This document shows, one piece after another, positions 7,601 through 15,926 of a DNA stretch of 24,545 nucleotides. This DNA is from a virus, in IMG/VR virus record IMGVR_UViG_3300028712_000013, positions 1 to 24,545 of that record; one strand, written 5' to 3'. Made by a program: the position numbers and the translations under genes. The notes beneath the pieces were generated by a model, which was not told where the DNA came from, ran no database searches, and saw only the letters and a list, made by a program, of their open reading frames with translations. The number at the start of each line of letters is the position of its first letter. The first letter of the stretch is position 1.

Positions 7601-10600
7601 TTCGCTTGCAGCGCAACCGAATAAACAGCGAAGCCCGATGTTGCCGCTGTTGCGGCAAGCGGCGTGAATGCAAGCGGTGACGCAACCGAGAAGAGCGCAG
7701 CGGTGTCGCCTGTTGCATTCGGCGACTGTGCAAAGCCCGTCGACGAAGCGACCGATGAATAAACCCGACCGAGCGAAACCGTCGCCGCTATGCCTGTTGT
7801 GCTGTATCCGATCGGATCAGCGCTGCTGTAGTAAGCCCCGGTGTCCCAACCTGGGAAACCGGCTTGCGAGAACGATCCAGGCGACGCGATCCCGACCCTG
7901 CCAATGCTACCGGAGCCCGGAGCGGCCCCGAGAGCGTACAGGCCCGCATTTCCGACGCTCGCCCAGCCGCGCCCGGTGCCCGTCGCCGTCGCCGCGAAAC
8001 TGAAGACGAAAGGCAACGCAGCACTGTTGCCCTGCACGCTCGACACCGCAGCCGCAGCCGCGAGCGCATAGGCCGCAGGCCCCACGTTCCCGGCAGTCGG
8101 CACATAGATGCTCGTCGCGGCAACCGGCGCGAGTGTGTACGTCGTTGCGACTGCGTTGCTGAAGACGGCAACTGACGATGTGGCGGCAACCGGCGCGAGA
8201 GCGTAGGACGCTGCGACTGCGTTGCTCGTGTAGACCCGCGTGATCGAAGACGTTGCCGCTGTCGGCGACATCGGCGCGAACGTGAGCGGCACTGCGTTGC
8301 TGACAGCTTGCACGCTCGACGTTGCCGCAACGGGCGACATCGGCGCATAGACGTTCGTGTTCGCGTTGCTGTAGTCTTGCACGCTCGACGTTGCCGCAAC
8401 CGGCACCATCGGCGCATACGTCATCGGGTCTGCAACCGACGTGATTGCTGCGGCAGCACCGGCAGAAGCAGCGGTGTTGAACCCGTCAATCTGCGCGGCC
8501 TGCAACTTCGTGCCGCCTGCGTTCGTGTATATCCAGAAGACAGGCTGACACGATGCAAAGTTAACCGGCAGCGTGTTCGTCAGCGCAGAGTGACGAACAA
8601 CCCATTGACCGGCAGTCGGCGGATTAGAAGCGCTACTCGGCGCAGACTCGAAGTATGTTGTCCCGGCTTGCTCGCGAATCTGCAACCATCTATAGGTGTC
8701 TTCTTCTGCGAAATAGGAGAAGGTTATATCTGCAACATGGCCCCATGCACCGCCCGTGAATTTAATGATTCGCAGATACCCGGCAGTGTTTTGCGCGAAC
8801 GCTAGCGTGTTATTGCCGGGCGACATAATGCCCAGCGAGAAATCGGCGGTGCTAGGATCACCGACTTGCTTGAATGGTTTAACGAGCTTGAAGAAGACCT
8901 TGCTCTGTCTAAGATCGTAGAACGGCCCAGCAGAAAAGATTTCGGCCTGCGCGCCAGCAATGCCAGTCGAAACATCGAAGACACCGACGCCACCTGTGAA
9001 CGTCACCGTGCCATCGAAGTTACTTGTCGTCCACTTGCCCGTGTCGAGTGGTGCTTCGAAGTTCTCTGTGAGCGTCTCCATCAATGGCGGTGCATACACC
9101 GTCACTGTGCTGATTGCATCGGGCGCGACGCAACTATAAGCAGTCGGATCGGCTGTCGATGTTATCGCTGCCGCGCCTGTGTAGTAGCGCAACTTGTAGG
9201 GCGAGACTAAATCAGAATTTTGCGCATTGATCCAGAAATCTTCGCTGTAGGCTGTCGCCGCTGTTTGAACATTGACAGCCCAAAGCTCGCAGACCAGTAA
9301 GTCACCCGCTTGAACATCAGCAGACGCACCCGAGAATTGTTGATCTAGACGCGGGTCGCCTAAGAGCCGCCACTCAATGCCGTAGTTCGCCGACGCATCG
9401 AGAATGTACGAAACAACCTGACTCGTTGACGGACGCCAGATATACAGAACCGGCCAATTGAATGTATGCGCATTGGCGTTATTCTGTCCCGCAGATACTT
9501 CCCAACTCCACAACTGCGCCGGTATGGTTTGCGCTGCCAGTGGTGGCGTCGAGTACCGACCCAGGAACAGCGATTGCGCAGTAGTGTTCGCCTTCGACAC
9601 AACACCGCGCCACACGGGATTATGAACAATCGTCTCTGGCAACGCACCTTCAGCAGTGCCCCATGCGGTGTGCTGCGTAGCTGTCGGTGTCTTCGGAAGA
9701 TAGGTTGCCTTCGTTCCCGCTGTCGGCGATGAAGTCGGTGTCGCGCTACTAAAGAACAGGACCGAGTTAGGTGCGAAGAGCACCTTATACTGCGAAGCGA
9801 TCTTCGATGTGTTGTCGGTGATCCTGAATGTCTGCGTGTAGATACCGGCGATTGTCGGCGACGTAACTGTCCACGCTTCGACGACAAGTATGTCGCCATC
9901 TTGAATGCCTGCTACCCGTGCACCCGCGAATGTCCGCGTCGCCGTCGCCGCTGTAGCTGGCAACTCAGTGCCCGCATCAGCCGCCGCATTGAAGACATAA
10001 CCGACAACAGTGCTGTTCGAAGGCCGGTACACATACATGACCGGCCATAGAAACGCATTCGCATTGAGATTGCCCTCACCGACAACTACTGCATAGTTCC
10101 AATTCTGCGCCGGTATCGTTTGCGCGGCCAATGGACGCGAAGAAAAGCGCCCGAAGAAGTGCGATTGCACAACGGTGTTCGACACCGTCGCTGTCGTGCG
10201 GTTCGCGATGTTCGCGCCGCCGCCCCAGAACAACGGCAACGATCCTTCGACCGCACTGCCAGATGCGACGTTGTTGTTCCCGACCTTCGGCAGTGACCCT
10301 GCCTTCAGCCCGCCTGATGGAAAGACTAGAGCCTGATCGGCACAAGGAAAGAAATTCGTGATGCCGCTAAAGAACTCTTCGCCGTCTACTGGCGTCGTTG
10401 CATACGTTGCCGGGTCCGCACTGCTTGTGTAGTTGCGCGTCACTGTTGCCGTCGCATCGAACGGCACCATCGGCGCATACGTCATCGGGTCTGCGACGCT
10501 GTTGTATACCTTCACCACGCCTGACGTTGCCGCAGTCGCCGACATCGGCGAGAGTGTCAGCGGCACTGCGTTGCTCGTGTAGTTGCGCGTGACTGTCGAT

Positions 10601-11286
10601 GTCGCTGCGAACGCCGTCATCGGCGAGAACACGAGCGTGTCAGCGGTGCTCGGTGTATTCGGTCCTACCGGACCCGAGTAATAAACTAGCTTGTACGGTG
10701 AAGCAATATAGGTGTTAGATGCCTGGGTCCACAGCCATTGAAGCTGTTGACTGCCGGTCATACCTAAAATGCCAGAAGCCCAGAACTCACAGACAAGTAT
10801 GTCGCCTGCTTGGCACGTTACCGCCGCACCGGCAAATAACTGCCCCGAAACACCTGCCGGTGTGACAGCCCACTCAACACCCATTTGAGCGGACGCGTTG
10901 AGACAGTATCCAACGACCGAATTAGTCGAGGGACGCCATACATAGATAACAGGCCAGTGATATGTATTGCACTGCGTATTCCACTCGCCGCACACAACAT
11001 TTCGATAGTCCCAGCTTTGCGCCGGAATGGTCTGCGCATCAAGAGGCAATGTGCAGAAACGCCCGAGATAGTACGTCTGCCTATTCGCAGTGTCGTTCAG
11101 CATCGGGCATTGCCGCGACTGCTGATTCGTATCGTCCGGAGGTACTTCGGTGAATGACGAATTGACCTCTGACCCAGGCCAAACATTGTTAATGGCAGGC
11201 GAAGCGAGAGGCAGGTACGTAGCCTTCGTCCCGGCTGTCGGTCCGACTGTCGGTACAACGGCAGTGAAGTATAGATTCGAAGGCAC
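4669..11286 (-). CDS. Giant modular tail tip/hub protein, 2205 aa
   Basis: Order of parts: residues 1-208, 299-506 and 507-706 are three copies of a beta-rich module sharing AQTIPAQxW, WPVxYxxRPS, VVxYxxxA and GDxLVxExW. Residues about 210-298 hold a short repeat block. Residues about 738-935 look like a LamG/concanavalin-type lectin domain (NFEAPLDTGKW ... AAQIDGFN). Residues about 940-1520 are about two dozen short Ala/Ser/Thr/Pro repeats. From about 1521 a domain known from phage tail tip proteins begins (IRVVLIET, YAPLMRGGLEF, GDIELDNTEGDLDWMF, RLRDKLYRLDMPI, ITFGECHNITPLI), interrupted at about 1880-2055 by a CBM-like domain. The start codon is GTG in TAGTG, with GGAGAG upstream; module 3 aligns with this N-terminus, supporting it. 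The hub part at the C-terminus and adhesin-like modules at the N-terminus suggest a tip protein with outward arms. Confidence 0.82.
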   Translation of the reverse strand: MPSNLYFTAVVPTVGPTAGTKATYLPLASPAINNVWPGSEVNSSFTEVPPDDTNQQSRQCPMLNDTANRQTYYLGRFCTLPLDAQTIPAQSWDYRNVVCGEWNTQCNTYHWPVIYVWRPSTNSVVGYCLNASAQMGVEWAVTPAGVSGQLFAGAAVTCQAGDILVCEFWASGILGMTGSQQLQWLWTQASNTYIASPYKLVYYSGPVGPNTPSTADTLVFSPMTAFAATSTVTRNYTSNAVPLTLSPMSATAATSGVVKVYNSVADPMTYAPMVPFDATATVTRNYTSSADPATYATTPVDGEEFFSGITNFFPCADQALVFPSGGLKAGSLPKVGNNNVASGSAVEGSLPLFWGGGANIANRTTATVSNTVVQSHFFGRFSSRPLAAQTIPAQNWNYAVVVGEGNLNANAFLWPVMYVYRPSNSTVVGYVFNAAADAGTELPATAATATRTFAGARVAGIQDGDILVVEAWTVTSPTIAGIYTQTFRITDNTSKIASQYKVLFAPNSVLFFSSATPTSSPTAGTKATYLPKTPTATQHTAWGTAEGALPETIVHNPVWRGVVSKANTTAQSLFLGRYSTPPLAAQTIPAQLWSWEVSAGQNNANAHTFNWPVLYIWRPSTSQVVSYILDASANYGIEWRLLGDPRLDQQFSGASADVQAGDLLVCELWAVNVQTAATAYSEDFWINAQNSDLVSPYKLRYYTGAAAITSTADPTAYSCVAPDAISTVTVYAPPLMETLTENFEAPLDTGKWTTSNFDGTVTFTGGVGVFDVSTGIAGAQAEIFSAGPFYDLRQSKVFFKLVKPFKQVGDPSTADFSLGIMSPGNNTLAFAQNTAGYLRIIKFTGGAWGHVADITFSYFAEEDTYRWLQIREQAGTTYFESAPSSASNPPTAGQWVVRHSALTNTLPVNFASCQPVFWIYTNAGGTKLQAAQIDGFNTAASAGAAAAITSVADPMTYAPMVPVAATSSVQDYSNANTNVYAPMSPVAATSSVQAVSNAVPLTFAPMSPTAATSSITRVYTSNAVAASYALAPVAATSSVAVFSNAVATTYTLAPVAATSIYVPTAGNVGPAAYALAAAAAVSSVQGNSAALPFVFSFAATATGTGRGWASVGNAGLYALGAAPGSGSIGRVGIASPGSFSQAGFPGWDTGAYYSSADPIGYSTTGIAATVSLGRVYSSVASSTGFAQSPNATGDTAALFSVASPLAFTPLAATAATSGFAVYSVALQANYTHTAPNATASVGRTYTSTATATNFFTAPSDAGDVSARFSSASPTAYSQTAIAATSGVVRIVFSTASPITYSHTAPDSFSGIVRIIPSNAVPAVYFNFPQDAQVSLARTSIALPFTYAPLTGTATTSGFARSSLAIEVAYNLVSPVTSDVLGRTYTSVASPAAYVLSPGYPGDAVADNSTATSTAYSSTVFAATAFPSKNSIALQANYAHDPPNTQSGRITFSTASPVAFTVASPATNSYVPGKVASVALPPTFLTTATASNHRRDYATKALAALYLQAPYVNSDRASNEVKPPIIFPLPSPMSAVTDEQFAAWLNDDHAIRVVLIETKCVDPVTNMTESVFFASRGFVTKIEDGPNAAFYAPLMRGGLEFAQTIDLDLQGNQSYGDIELDNTEGDLDWMFDRVWLYKEFKAYVGDATWPRRDFRQIFDGTIEDIDSSMRDTVNVRLRDKLYRLDMPITDSKVGGIGPNADQLVPITFGECHNITPLIYSAKDLIYVYHARLAEGQLEVRDNGVPVASTFLQGAPQSFQLQKQPYGRVTCSVQGDKTPTAAGFTGGYVNTVASLVRRLLIEWGTIAANRFTAADIDVRNFTVFDAKNKAPVGLHATERMTVLEACQQLAASVGARLTMTALGKVQLVKLKLPPDDDSTPVNLQYNGDFSALLDGWTYNGGSGGVAPDATVGINLSDVWTPPNTNTFYAHQQGIVNNPEGYFEYIGKAIPVEPGKQYVVSAYTGAHRCRVAIYFSEYNEAGTLLGGVPVLPTTAFNNAEALGGQGLSGYKQIYNSQVTASTTRWIRVVMRKYDTISGNTDSWIFANTVSFTGTESNVLPTIVVTESDMVSGSLHIADRLPLVPGARLGYCKNWTIQEDTAQGVPEDHKEMYRREWLTVSIAEAVEQENCLLLDSYSANNECTRRVALRSSQRHVYEFVGFANLMFTPVGAAMKVIHRRFNLSAGKTGQVVSVAVNWLTSQVTIRVLI
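6742..8469 (-). repeat. Array of short protein repeats (about 20-27 residues each) inside the giant tip protein
   Basis: Residues about 940-1515 are built from variants of one unit, for example SNAVPLTFAPMSPTAATSS, with a [SN]-[ATV]-x-P start, an aromatic residue near the middle and a D/AATSS-V end. Units near 8140-8460 are nearly alike at DNA level; units towards 6800 have diverged strongly. The unit length varies, so the array is imperfect. The low charge and regular aromatic spacing suggest an extended beta stalk or solenoid linking the lectin-like arms to the hub domain. Confidence 0.75.
8401..8433 (-). repeat. 33-bp exact direct repeat, copy A
   Basis: These 33 bases recur exactly at 10462-10494, in the same frame of the same gene, encoding the ADPMTYAPMVP-type repeat unit. 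The flanking bases differ on both sides, so the identity is bounded at 33. It lies in the main short-repeat array while its partner lies in the smaller block between modules 1 and 2. Confidence 0.9.
9169..11286 (-). repeat. Three diverged copies of a roughly 200-residue module
   Basis: Copies lie at about 10663-11286, 9769-10392 and 9169-9768. All share AQTIPAQxW, a GExN or AGQNN segment, WPVxYxxRPS, a VVxYxxxAxxxxG(V/T/I)E segment and GDxLVxExW. Copies 1 and 3 also share PTAGTKATYLP at the start, and all end in an (S/Q)YK-type segment. Copy 1 has extra Cys residues that the others lack. The internal similarity is at protein level; DNA has diverged. I do not know the family; the pattern suggests a jelly-roll-like beta domain. 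Confidence 0.8.
10462..10494 (-). repeat. 33-bp exact direct repeat, copy B
   Basis: This is the partner of the copy at 8401-8433. It sits in the short-repeat block at residues about 210-298 of the giant tip protein. Exact identity over 2 kb of separation suggests recent exchange or duplication between the two repeat blocks. Confidence 0.9.
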
Positions 11287-11516
11287 TAGAGGTACTCTCC
11301 GCTAAGCGTGCAGCTAGGGAACTTCGAGATCGTCGGGCGCACCGGGCAATCGAGTGTCGGCTTCGGTGTTGTGAGCCCTTGCCAGCACTCGCCGCATTGA
11401 CTGCACACGCCATCAATCCTCCACCTCTCGCCCGTCACGGGTACGAGGTAGATAACACTCGTCGGCGTTTGCGACTCGATAACTACATTCGGGTCGCACG
11501 TCGGGACGTGCGCCAC
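11286..11516 (-). CDS. Small Cys-rich protein, 76 aa, possible metal binder
   Basis: The 76-residue product has six cysteines at positions 7, 38, 41, 44, 57 and 69, including a CSQCGEC (CxxCxxC) cluster, which suggests a bound zinc ion or Fe-S site, or disulfides. I do not recognise a family. The start appears to be GTG at 11516, six bases after the stop of the previous gene, without a clear Shine-Dalgarno, so translation may depend on coupling. Its TAG overlaps the GTG of the giant tip protein by one base. The exact fit between two real genes supports it as coding. It may be a small tip component or an assembly factor for the giant protein. Confidence 0.6.
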   Translation of the reverse strand: MAHVPTCDPNVVIESQTPTSVIYLVPVTGERWRIDGVCSQCGECWQGLTTPKPTLDCPVRPTISKFPSCTLSGEYL

Positions 11517-11522
11517 ACGACT

Positions 11523-11966
11523 TTACGAGTCGGTGAAGATCGTACCTGGGCTCGCGTTGTTGAACTTCACAGTGAACGAGTCACCGTCATTCAACGTCAC
11601 GTTAGAGCCGTGATCCCACCACATCACAAGGGCATCAGCCGGACTCGTCGCGGTGTCGTTGTAGATGCCATAGTAGCGGAATGGACCGATAGCCGCGCCC
11701 GCTGCCGTGAAGACAACTTGAGCCGCCGCTACCGTTGTCACACCGGCTGCTTCAGAAATGGTAAGCGGCCCGCCAAGCGCAACACCGCCGCCCGCACCAC
11801 CTGTGTAGCCGCCGCCCGTAGAGAGTTGCGTGATTTCAGAGAGCATCGACTGTGTAGCAACTGGCAGCGTGTTCGTGAGAAACATCTTGAACGTGTGCGA
11901 GCCCCAATTGTGAACACCGCGATTCTTTTGTTCGCTGTAGTCGTTGAACTTGTTTGCTGCTGGCAT
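11523..11966 (-). CDS. Phage tail structural protein, 147 aa
   Basis: The protein has the pattern of a family found after tape measure genes in many phages: an AANKFNDYSEQKNRGVHNW start, a FKMFLTNTLPV segment, a Gly-rich GGGYTGGAGGG turn, then GPFRYYGIYNDTAT, a WWDHGSNVTLNDGDSFTVKF strand pair and a short end. The exact role is unknown; it is thought to be a minor tail or tip component. A strong Shine-Dalgarno (AGGAGTG) lies eight bases before the ATG at 11966, and only 15 bases separate it from the tape measure stop. Confidence 0.75.
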   Translation of the reverse strand: MPAANKFNDYSEQKNRGVHNWGSHTFKMFLTNTLPVATQSMLSEITQLSTGGGYTGGAGGGVALGGPLTISEAAGVTTVAAAQVVFTAAGAAIGPFRYYGIYNDTATSPADALVMWWDHGSNVTLNDGDSFTVKFNNASPGTIFTDS

Positions 11967-11981
11967 TTGAATTCACTCCTG

Positions 11982-14900
11982 TTAGGCCAATACAGGCCGA
12001 GAACGTGATTGATAGGTTCGCTGACGAGCGGCCCGGATAGTCGCTTCGCTTTGCACTTGTGCCGACTGTTGCGCCGCTGTGAACGTCGCACCGATTGTGT
12101 TGCCTGCATCTTGCCGATTCTCTTTGCGCAATGCCGCAACCTCTTGACGCAGTGCACGCAACTCCCCTGAGAAGTCAGGCAGACCACGAATGAACGCCGA
12201 TTCATTTTGAGGCAAGACCATTTCGTCTTGATGAAGCAACGCAGGATAGTTGTTGAATGGGACTCGCGACAAGCCTTCGGCGTGCGGATAACCCAGCGTG
12301 TATAGATCGTGACGTGCCTCTAAGAACAAACGCAAAGCGGTGTCGACACTCATCAAAGTTTCGTTAATGGAAATGAGGTGATCGACTTGACGATTCAACG
12401 CGAGCAATTGCATGTCGGCAACGTCGCTCAAGTATTTAGTCGAACCCGCTGCAAGTTCCATCTCAGATGTGACCTTGTTGAACAACTCATCGTAACCTTC
12501 GCCCGAACTGTAGAACTCCCTGCCGCCTTGCAGCAAGGCTCGCGCAGCCGCTTGCATGCGCTCAACGTCTTCCGCCTTGTAGCCACCAGCAGCCGCCGCA
12601 CTGCGTGCAGCACCATACTGATCGCGAAGTTCCCCCATGCGCTCACCCGGTGTGAGCGTGCTCAATGCTTCGTCAACCTTCAGCGACTTGTTGAAGTCCA
12701 AGAACGATTGCGTCGCGTCACGCATCGCGTCACGCGTCCCAATCAATGTATCCCGTTGACGCTCATAAGCATCGCGCAAGTTATCCGTCGCTGTCTCAAG
12801 CACATTCGACAAGCGTTCGTATTTCTCCGCAGCCGTTTCAGTTTTAGCCGCCACCTCTTCTATCAACGGGTTGAGTTCTGCGAATGCTGCATTGACCTTC
12901 ATCAACGCCGCATAGCGCATTCTGTCGCCTTCTACTGCGAGATCAAGACCGTCGACCAACTTGCGAAACGACGCTCTGTCGTAAGTGCGCAAGATCGCTT
13001 CACTCCAACCTGTCCACCCGGAGCCCGCTTCATTAAGTTGCGCGGCAATCTGTTGAAACTTCATCGACTGTTGTTCTGCGGGCGATAAGTAATTCGCGAC
13101 ATAGCTCGTGAGATTAGCACCGAAATTCTCGATGCCACCGGAAAGCTCGCCGAGACGAATAGCCGCTTCGAGCGACATATTCGCGAACTGTTTCATGACG
13201 CCGCCGAGTCCCTGCACTTGCTTCCAATACACATTAACAGCGGCAAGCTGTTCAACAGAAGCGAGCTTCATTTCATCGGTCATGCCTTCAGTCATCTTGT
13301 CGAAGTACGCAAGCAACTGTGCATCCATGCCAGAATTGCGAATTGCATCAACCATCAGAAACGCAGCACCCTTCGCTATCTCCGCAGCGAGTTCTTCTTC
13401 GCTACGTCCGACATTCTTGTTCGTGTAGCTACCGCCAAGCGAACTAATCAATTGAACCATCGACGCTGCGTCGCCACGCGGGTCTGTCGATATACCAACG
13501 CCGAATTGAACATCTTGCCGCGCAGCACCGAGCATCTGCGCCATCTTCTTATAGTTCGCGTTCAAATCCTTCACGGCATTTGCGGCACCCGAGTCCATCT
13601 CATTACCGAACTTGCCGATCAAAGTATCAGACGAATAACCGGCAGAGCCCTCCATCTTTGGCCCGCCACCTTTGCCGAACTTCTTGTAGAGCGCATAGGC
13701 CGCAATCGCAGCCAAGGCAACCCACCCTACCACCGGGATAGCAGCAAGGCCCGCACCGGCCCCCATGCCTATCGCGTTCGCCACCGGCAGGCCAGCGGCC
13801 ATTGCGCCCGTGTACGTCGTTGCCGCAGCCGTGCCGACACCGCCGAACAGCGCCGATCCGGCTGCTGATCCTGCCATGCCACCGATACCGCCAAATGCGC
13901 CACCGCCGCCGCCTGCCGCACCGCCGCTTGCCGCACCACCCATGAAGCTCGCACCGAAACCTTGCGCCGCGCCCATGATCGTCGGACGCAGGATCATCGT
14001 CTTGAATAAATTCTTTATGAGGTCCGCTGCTTTCAACGAGCCCTTCATCAATTGATCGGTAAGCGATTGCCCGATCTGTTCCCAGGCTTGTTCGAATGCC
14101 TTCGCTGTTTCATCGGCATTCTTCTTCGCTGCATCGACAACTTCGATGCCCTTCATCGCCGCGATGATTCTTTTCTGATTCGCAATCTGCCGCTCATAGA
14201 ACTCGCGCAAGACCGGGTCAGACATATTGACGACGCGCAAATCCTCAAGCCGTGCCAACGTCGTCGCTGCGATCTCACTCTTCAACTTGCCGCGATTCGC
14301 GAGTTCTGTTTCTGCCGCAAGCGCTGCTTCATCAGACGCCTTCAAGACAGTGGCTCGATCCTTGTCCGCTGCTTCGAACGCTCTCTTCTCTGCGTCAGCA
14401 TAATCTTCTGCCGCCTGCGCTTGATCCTTGATGGCTTGCGTGTAGAACGGCTGTTGCGAGATCAAGCCATCGACAATCTTTCGATACTGATCTTCGGTGT
14501 AGTTGCGCTTCTTACTTTCGGCGTTGATAACCTTCATCTGTTCAATGAAGTTGTCGTTGTATCCAACAGCCTTCAAGGTGCCGCCGCCGACGATCTTGTC
14601 GAAGTCATCGGCTTGCTTTTCCGCTGCCTTGAGTGCGTCTTCAGCGGCCTTCTTCGCAATCTTCGCGAGTTCTTCTGCCTTCTTTTTGGCGTCCGCTATT
14701 TCTTTGTCGGTTTGCCCTTGCCGTATTTTTTCTTGCGTTTCGTAGGCACCTTCGCCGCCCGCTGCCATTGCCGCAGCTTCTCTCGCCGCCTTGGACATCA
14801 TGTCGAGTTTCTTTTGAAAACTTCCCTTGAAGCCTTGCGTGTTGCCGAAAGAAATCCCTGCGAAGTCTTCGGACCAAATCGACTTTATCTTCTCGCCTAA

Positions 14901-15923
14901 ATCCTCTACCGTCTTGTATGCACCAGAGAAGTCCATCGTACCTAAGTCGATGATGACTTTAATCAACGACACTACTGCGTTGATGACACTTTCGACAACC
15001 CTGTAGATCAATTGAAATGCAGTGATCGCACCGGCAAGACCGTGTCCGACAGCTTCAGAAAAACTGTGCGCACCTTGATTCGCGCCAAGTGCATCAGCCG
15101 CATCACCCATGCCGAACATAGATGCGGTAGTCTCTTTGATAACGAGCTTGAACGCTTCTGTTGCAGGCACAGTGCCAACAAGAATAGCTTGAATGTATTG
15201 CCGCGACTTCGATGTGAATTCAGCGTTAGCATCATTCAATCCATCGACAGATTGAATCATCTCATTATTGAGCCGCGTAGCGAATGCCGTTTCATCGGCA
15301 AGCACTTTGATTGCCTTGCCTAGTTCACCGGCACCTCGACCCGCTATGGCTTGCAAGATTTCCGTCTTCTCGACGCCATCAGCATACTTGCCCATCGCCA
15401 CACCGAGCGCTGCAACACGCTCTGCCGGGTCCAGCTTTATAAAGTCTTCATAGTTGATGTTGATACGCGCTAACGCTCTCGCAGCCTTGTCGCCTTCTTC
15501 ATCAGTCGACTTGAGTATGCGCGTCATCGCATTCATGTGACCTGCCATGCCTTGCATGGATATACCGGCCACATCTGCCGCAGTCTGTAGCTTCGCGATG
15601 TTGACCGCTGAAGCGCCCGTCATGTCGGCAAGGTCTGCGTAATCGCCTGCTTCCGCCATCAATGCATAGAGTTGCTTGACGGCATCAATTGCCATCTGCA
15701 CACCCTTCTGAATAGCATCAGCAAAGAGAGCACCCTTGACCGCAGCCGCAGTCATTTGATCTTCGAAACTCTTTACATCACTCGCGCCCTTCTTCGCGCC
15801 TTTGCCGACACCTTCGGCGGCATCTTCTGCCCTGCCTGCGGCACGCGTGAAGTTGTCCAGCGATTGCCGACCTTCATCGACCTGTCGTGAGTCGATGCCG
15901 ATGCCGAGTGTTGTTATGTCCAT
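11982..15923 (-). CDS. Tail tape measure protein
   Basis: At 1313 residues this is the tape measure, the coiled protein that sets tail length and is held in the tube until DNA injection. The N-terminus (GIDSRQVDEGRQSLDNFTRAA) is typical. Other features are a long Ala/Lys/Glu coiled coil at about residues 380-450, a Gly/Ala-rich stretch at about 658-708 followed by a hydrophobic stretch at about 708-748 (possible membrane-crossing part), further coiled coils, and a C-terminal GLSRVPFNNYPALLHQDEMVLPQ-type motif, which tape measures often carry. No lytic or peptidase motif is seen. The ATG lies three bases after the GT stop, with GAAGGG inside the end of GT as ribosome site. At about 0.15 nm per residue the tail would be near 200 nm. 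Confidence 0.95.
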   Translation of the reverse strand: MDITTLGIGIDSRQVDEGRQSLDNFTRAAGRAEDAAEGVGKGAKKGASDVKSFEDQMTAAAVKGALFADAIQKGVQMAIDAVKQLYALMAEAGDYADLADMTGASAVNIAKLQTAADVAGISMQGMAGHMNAMTRILKSTDEEGDKAARALARININYEDFIKLDPAERVAALGVAMGKYADGVEKTEILQAIAGRGAGELGKAIKVLADETAFATRLNNEMIQSVDGLNDANAEFTSKSRQYIQAILVGTVPATEAFKLVIKETTASMFGMGDAADALGANQGAHSFSEAVGHGLAGAITAFQLIYRVVESVINAVVSLIKVIIDLGTMDFSGAYKTVEDLGEKIKSIWSEDFAGISFGNTQGFKGSFQKKLDMMSKAAREAAAMAAGGEGAYETQEKIRQGQTDKEIADAKKKAEELAKIAKKAAEDALKAAEKQADDFDKIVGGGTLKAVGYNDNFIEQMKVINAESKKRNYTEDQYRKIVDGLISQQPFYTQAIKDQAQAAEDYADAEKRAFEAADKDRATVLKASDEAALAAETELANRGKLKSEIAATTLARLEDLRVVNMSDPVLREFYERQIANQKRIIAAMKGIEVVDAAKKNADETAKAFEQAWEQIGQSLTDQLMKGSLKAADLIKNLFKTMILRPTIMGAAQGFGASFMGGAASGGAAGGGGGAFGGIGGMAGSAAGSALFGGVGTAAATTYTGAMAAGLPVANAIGMGAGAGLAAIPVVGWVALAAIAAYALYKKFGKGGGPKMEGSAGYSSDTLIGKFGNEMDSGAANAVKDLNANYKKMAQMLGAARQDVQFGVGISTDPRGDAASMVQLISSLGGSYTNKNVGRSEEELAAEIAKGAAFLMVDAIRNSGMDAQLLAYFDKMTEGMTDEMKLASVEQLAAVNVYWKQVQGLGGVMKQFANMSLEAAIRLGELSGGIENFGANLTSYVANYLSPAEQQSMKFQQIAAQLNEAGSGWTGWSEAILRTYDRASFRKLVDGLDLAVEGDRMRYAALMKVNAAFAELNPLIEEVAAKTETAAEKYERLSNVLETATDNLRDAYERQRDTLIGTRDAMRDATQSFLDFNKSLKVDEALSTLTPGERMGELRDQYGAARSAAAAGGYKAEDVERMQAAARALLQGGREFYSSGEGYDELFNKVTSEMELAAGSTKYLSDVADMQLLALNRQVDHLISINETLMSVDTALRLFLEARHDLYTLGYPHAEGLSRVPFNNYPALLHQDEMVLPQNESAFIRGLPDFSGELRALRQEVAALRKENRQDAGNTIGATFTAAQQSAQVQSEATIRAARQRTYQSRSRPVLA

Positions 15924-15926
15924 GAC

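Noticed and set aside
7788-8417. Minus-strand Arg-rich frame of 209 codons
   Set aside because: It is an alternate frame of the short-repeat array; its Arg/Ser-rich repeats simply mirror the repeats of the real frame.
6742-8469. Possible CRISPR-like repeats
   Set aside because: The repeats vary in length, stay in one reading frame and have no spacers; they encode a protein repeat.
12378-13088. Plus-strand open frame of 236 codons
   Set aside because: It is antisense to the tape measure coiled-coil region and has a shadow-like composition.
14052-14900. Long plus-strand open frame of 282 codons
   Set aside because: It is wholly antisense to the tape measure gene, is rich in Arg, Cys and Leu, has no family resemblance and no neighbours on that strand.
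11982-15923. Lytic transglycosylase or peptidase domain in the tape measure
   Set aside because: I looked for catalytic motifs and saw none; only coiled coils, a Gly/Ala-rich stretch and a hydrophobic stretch are visible.
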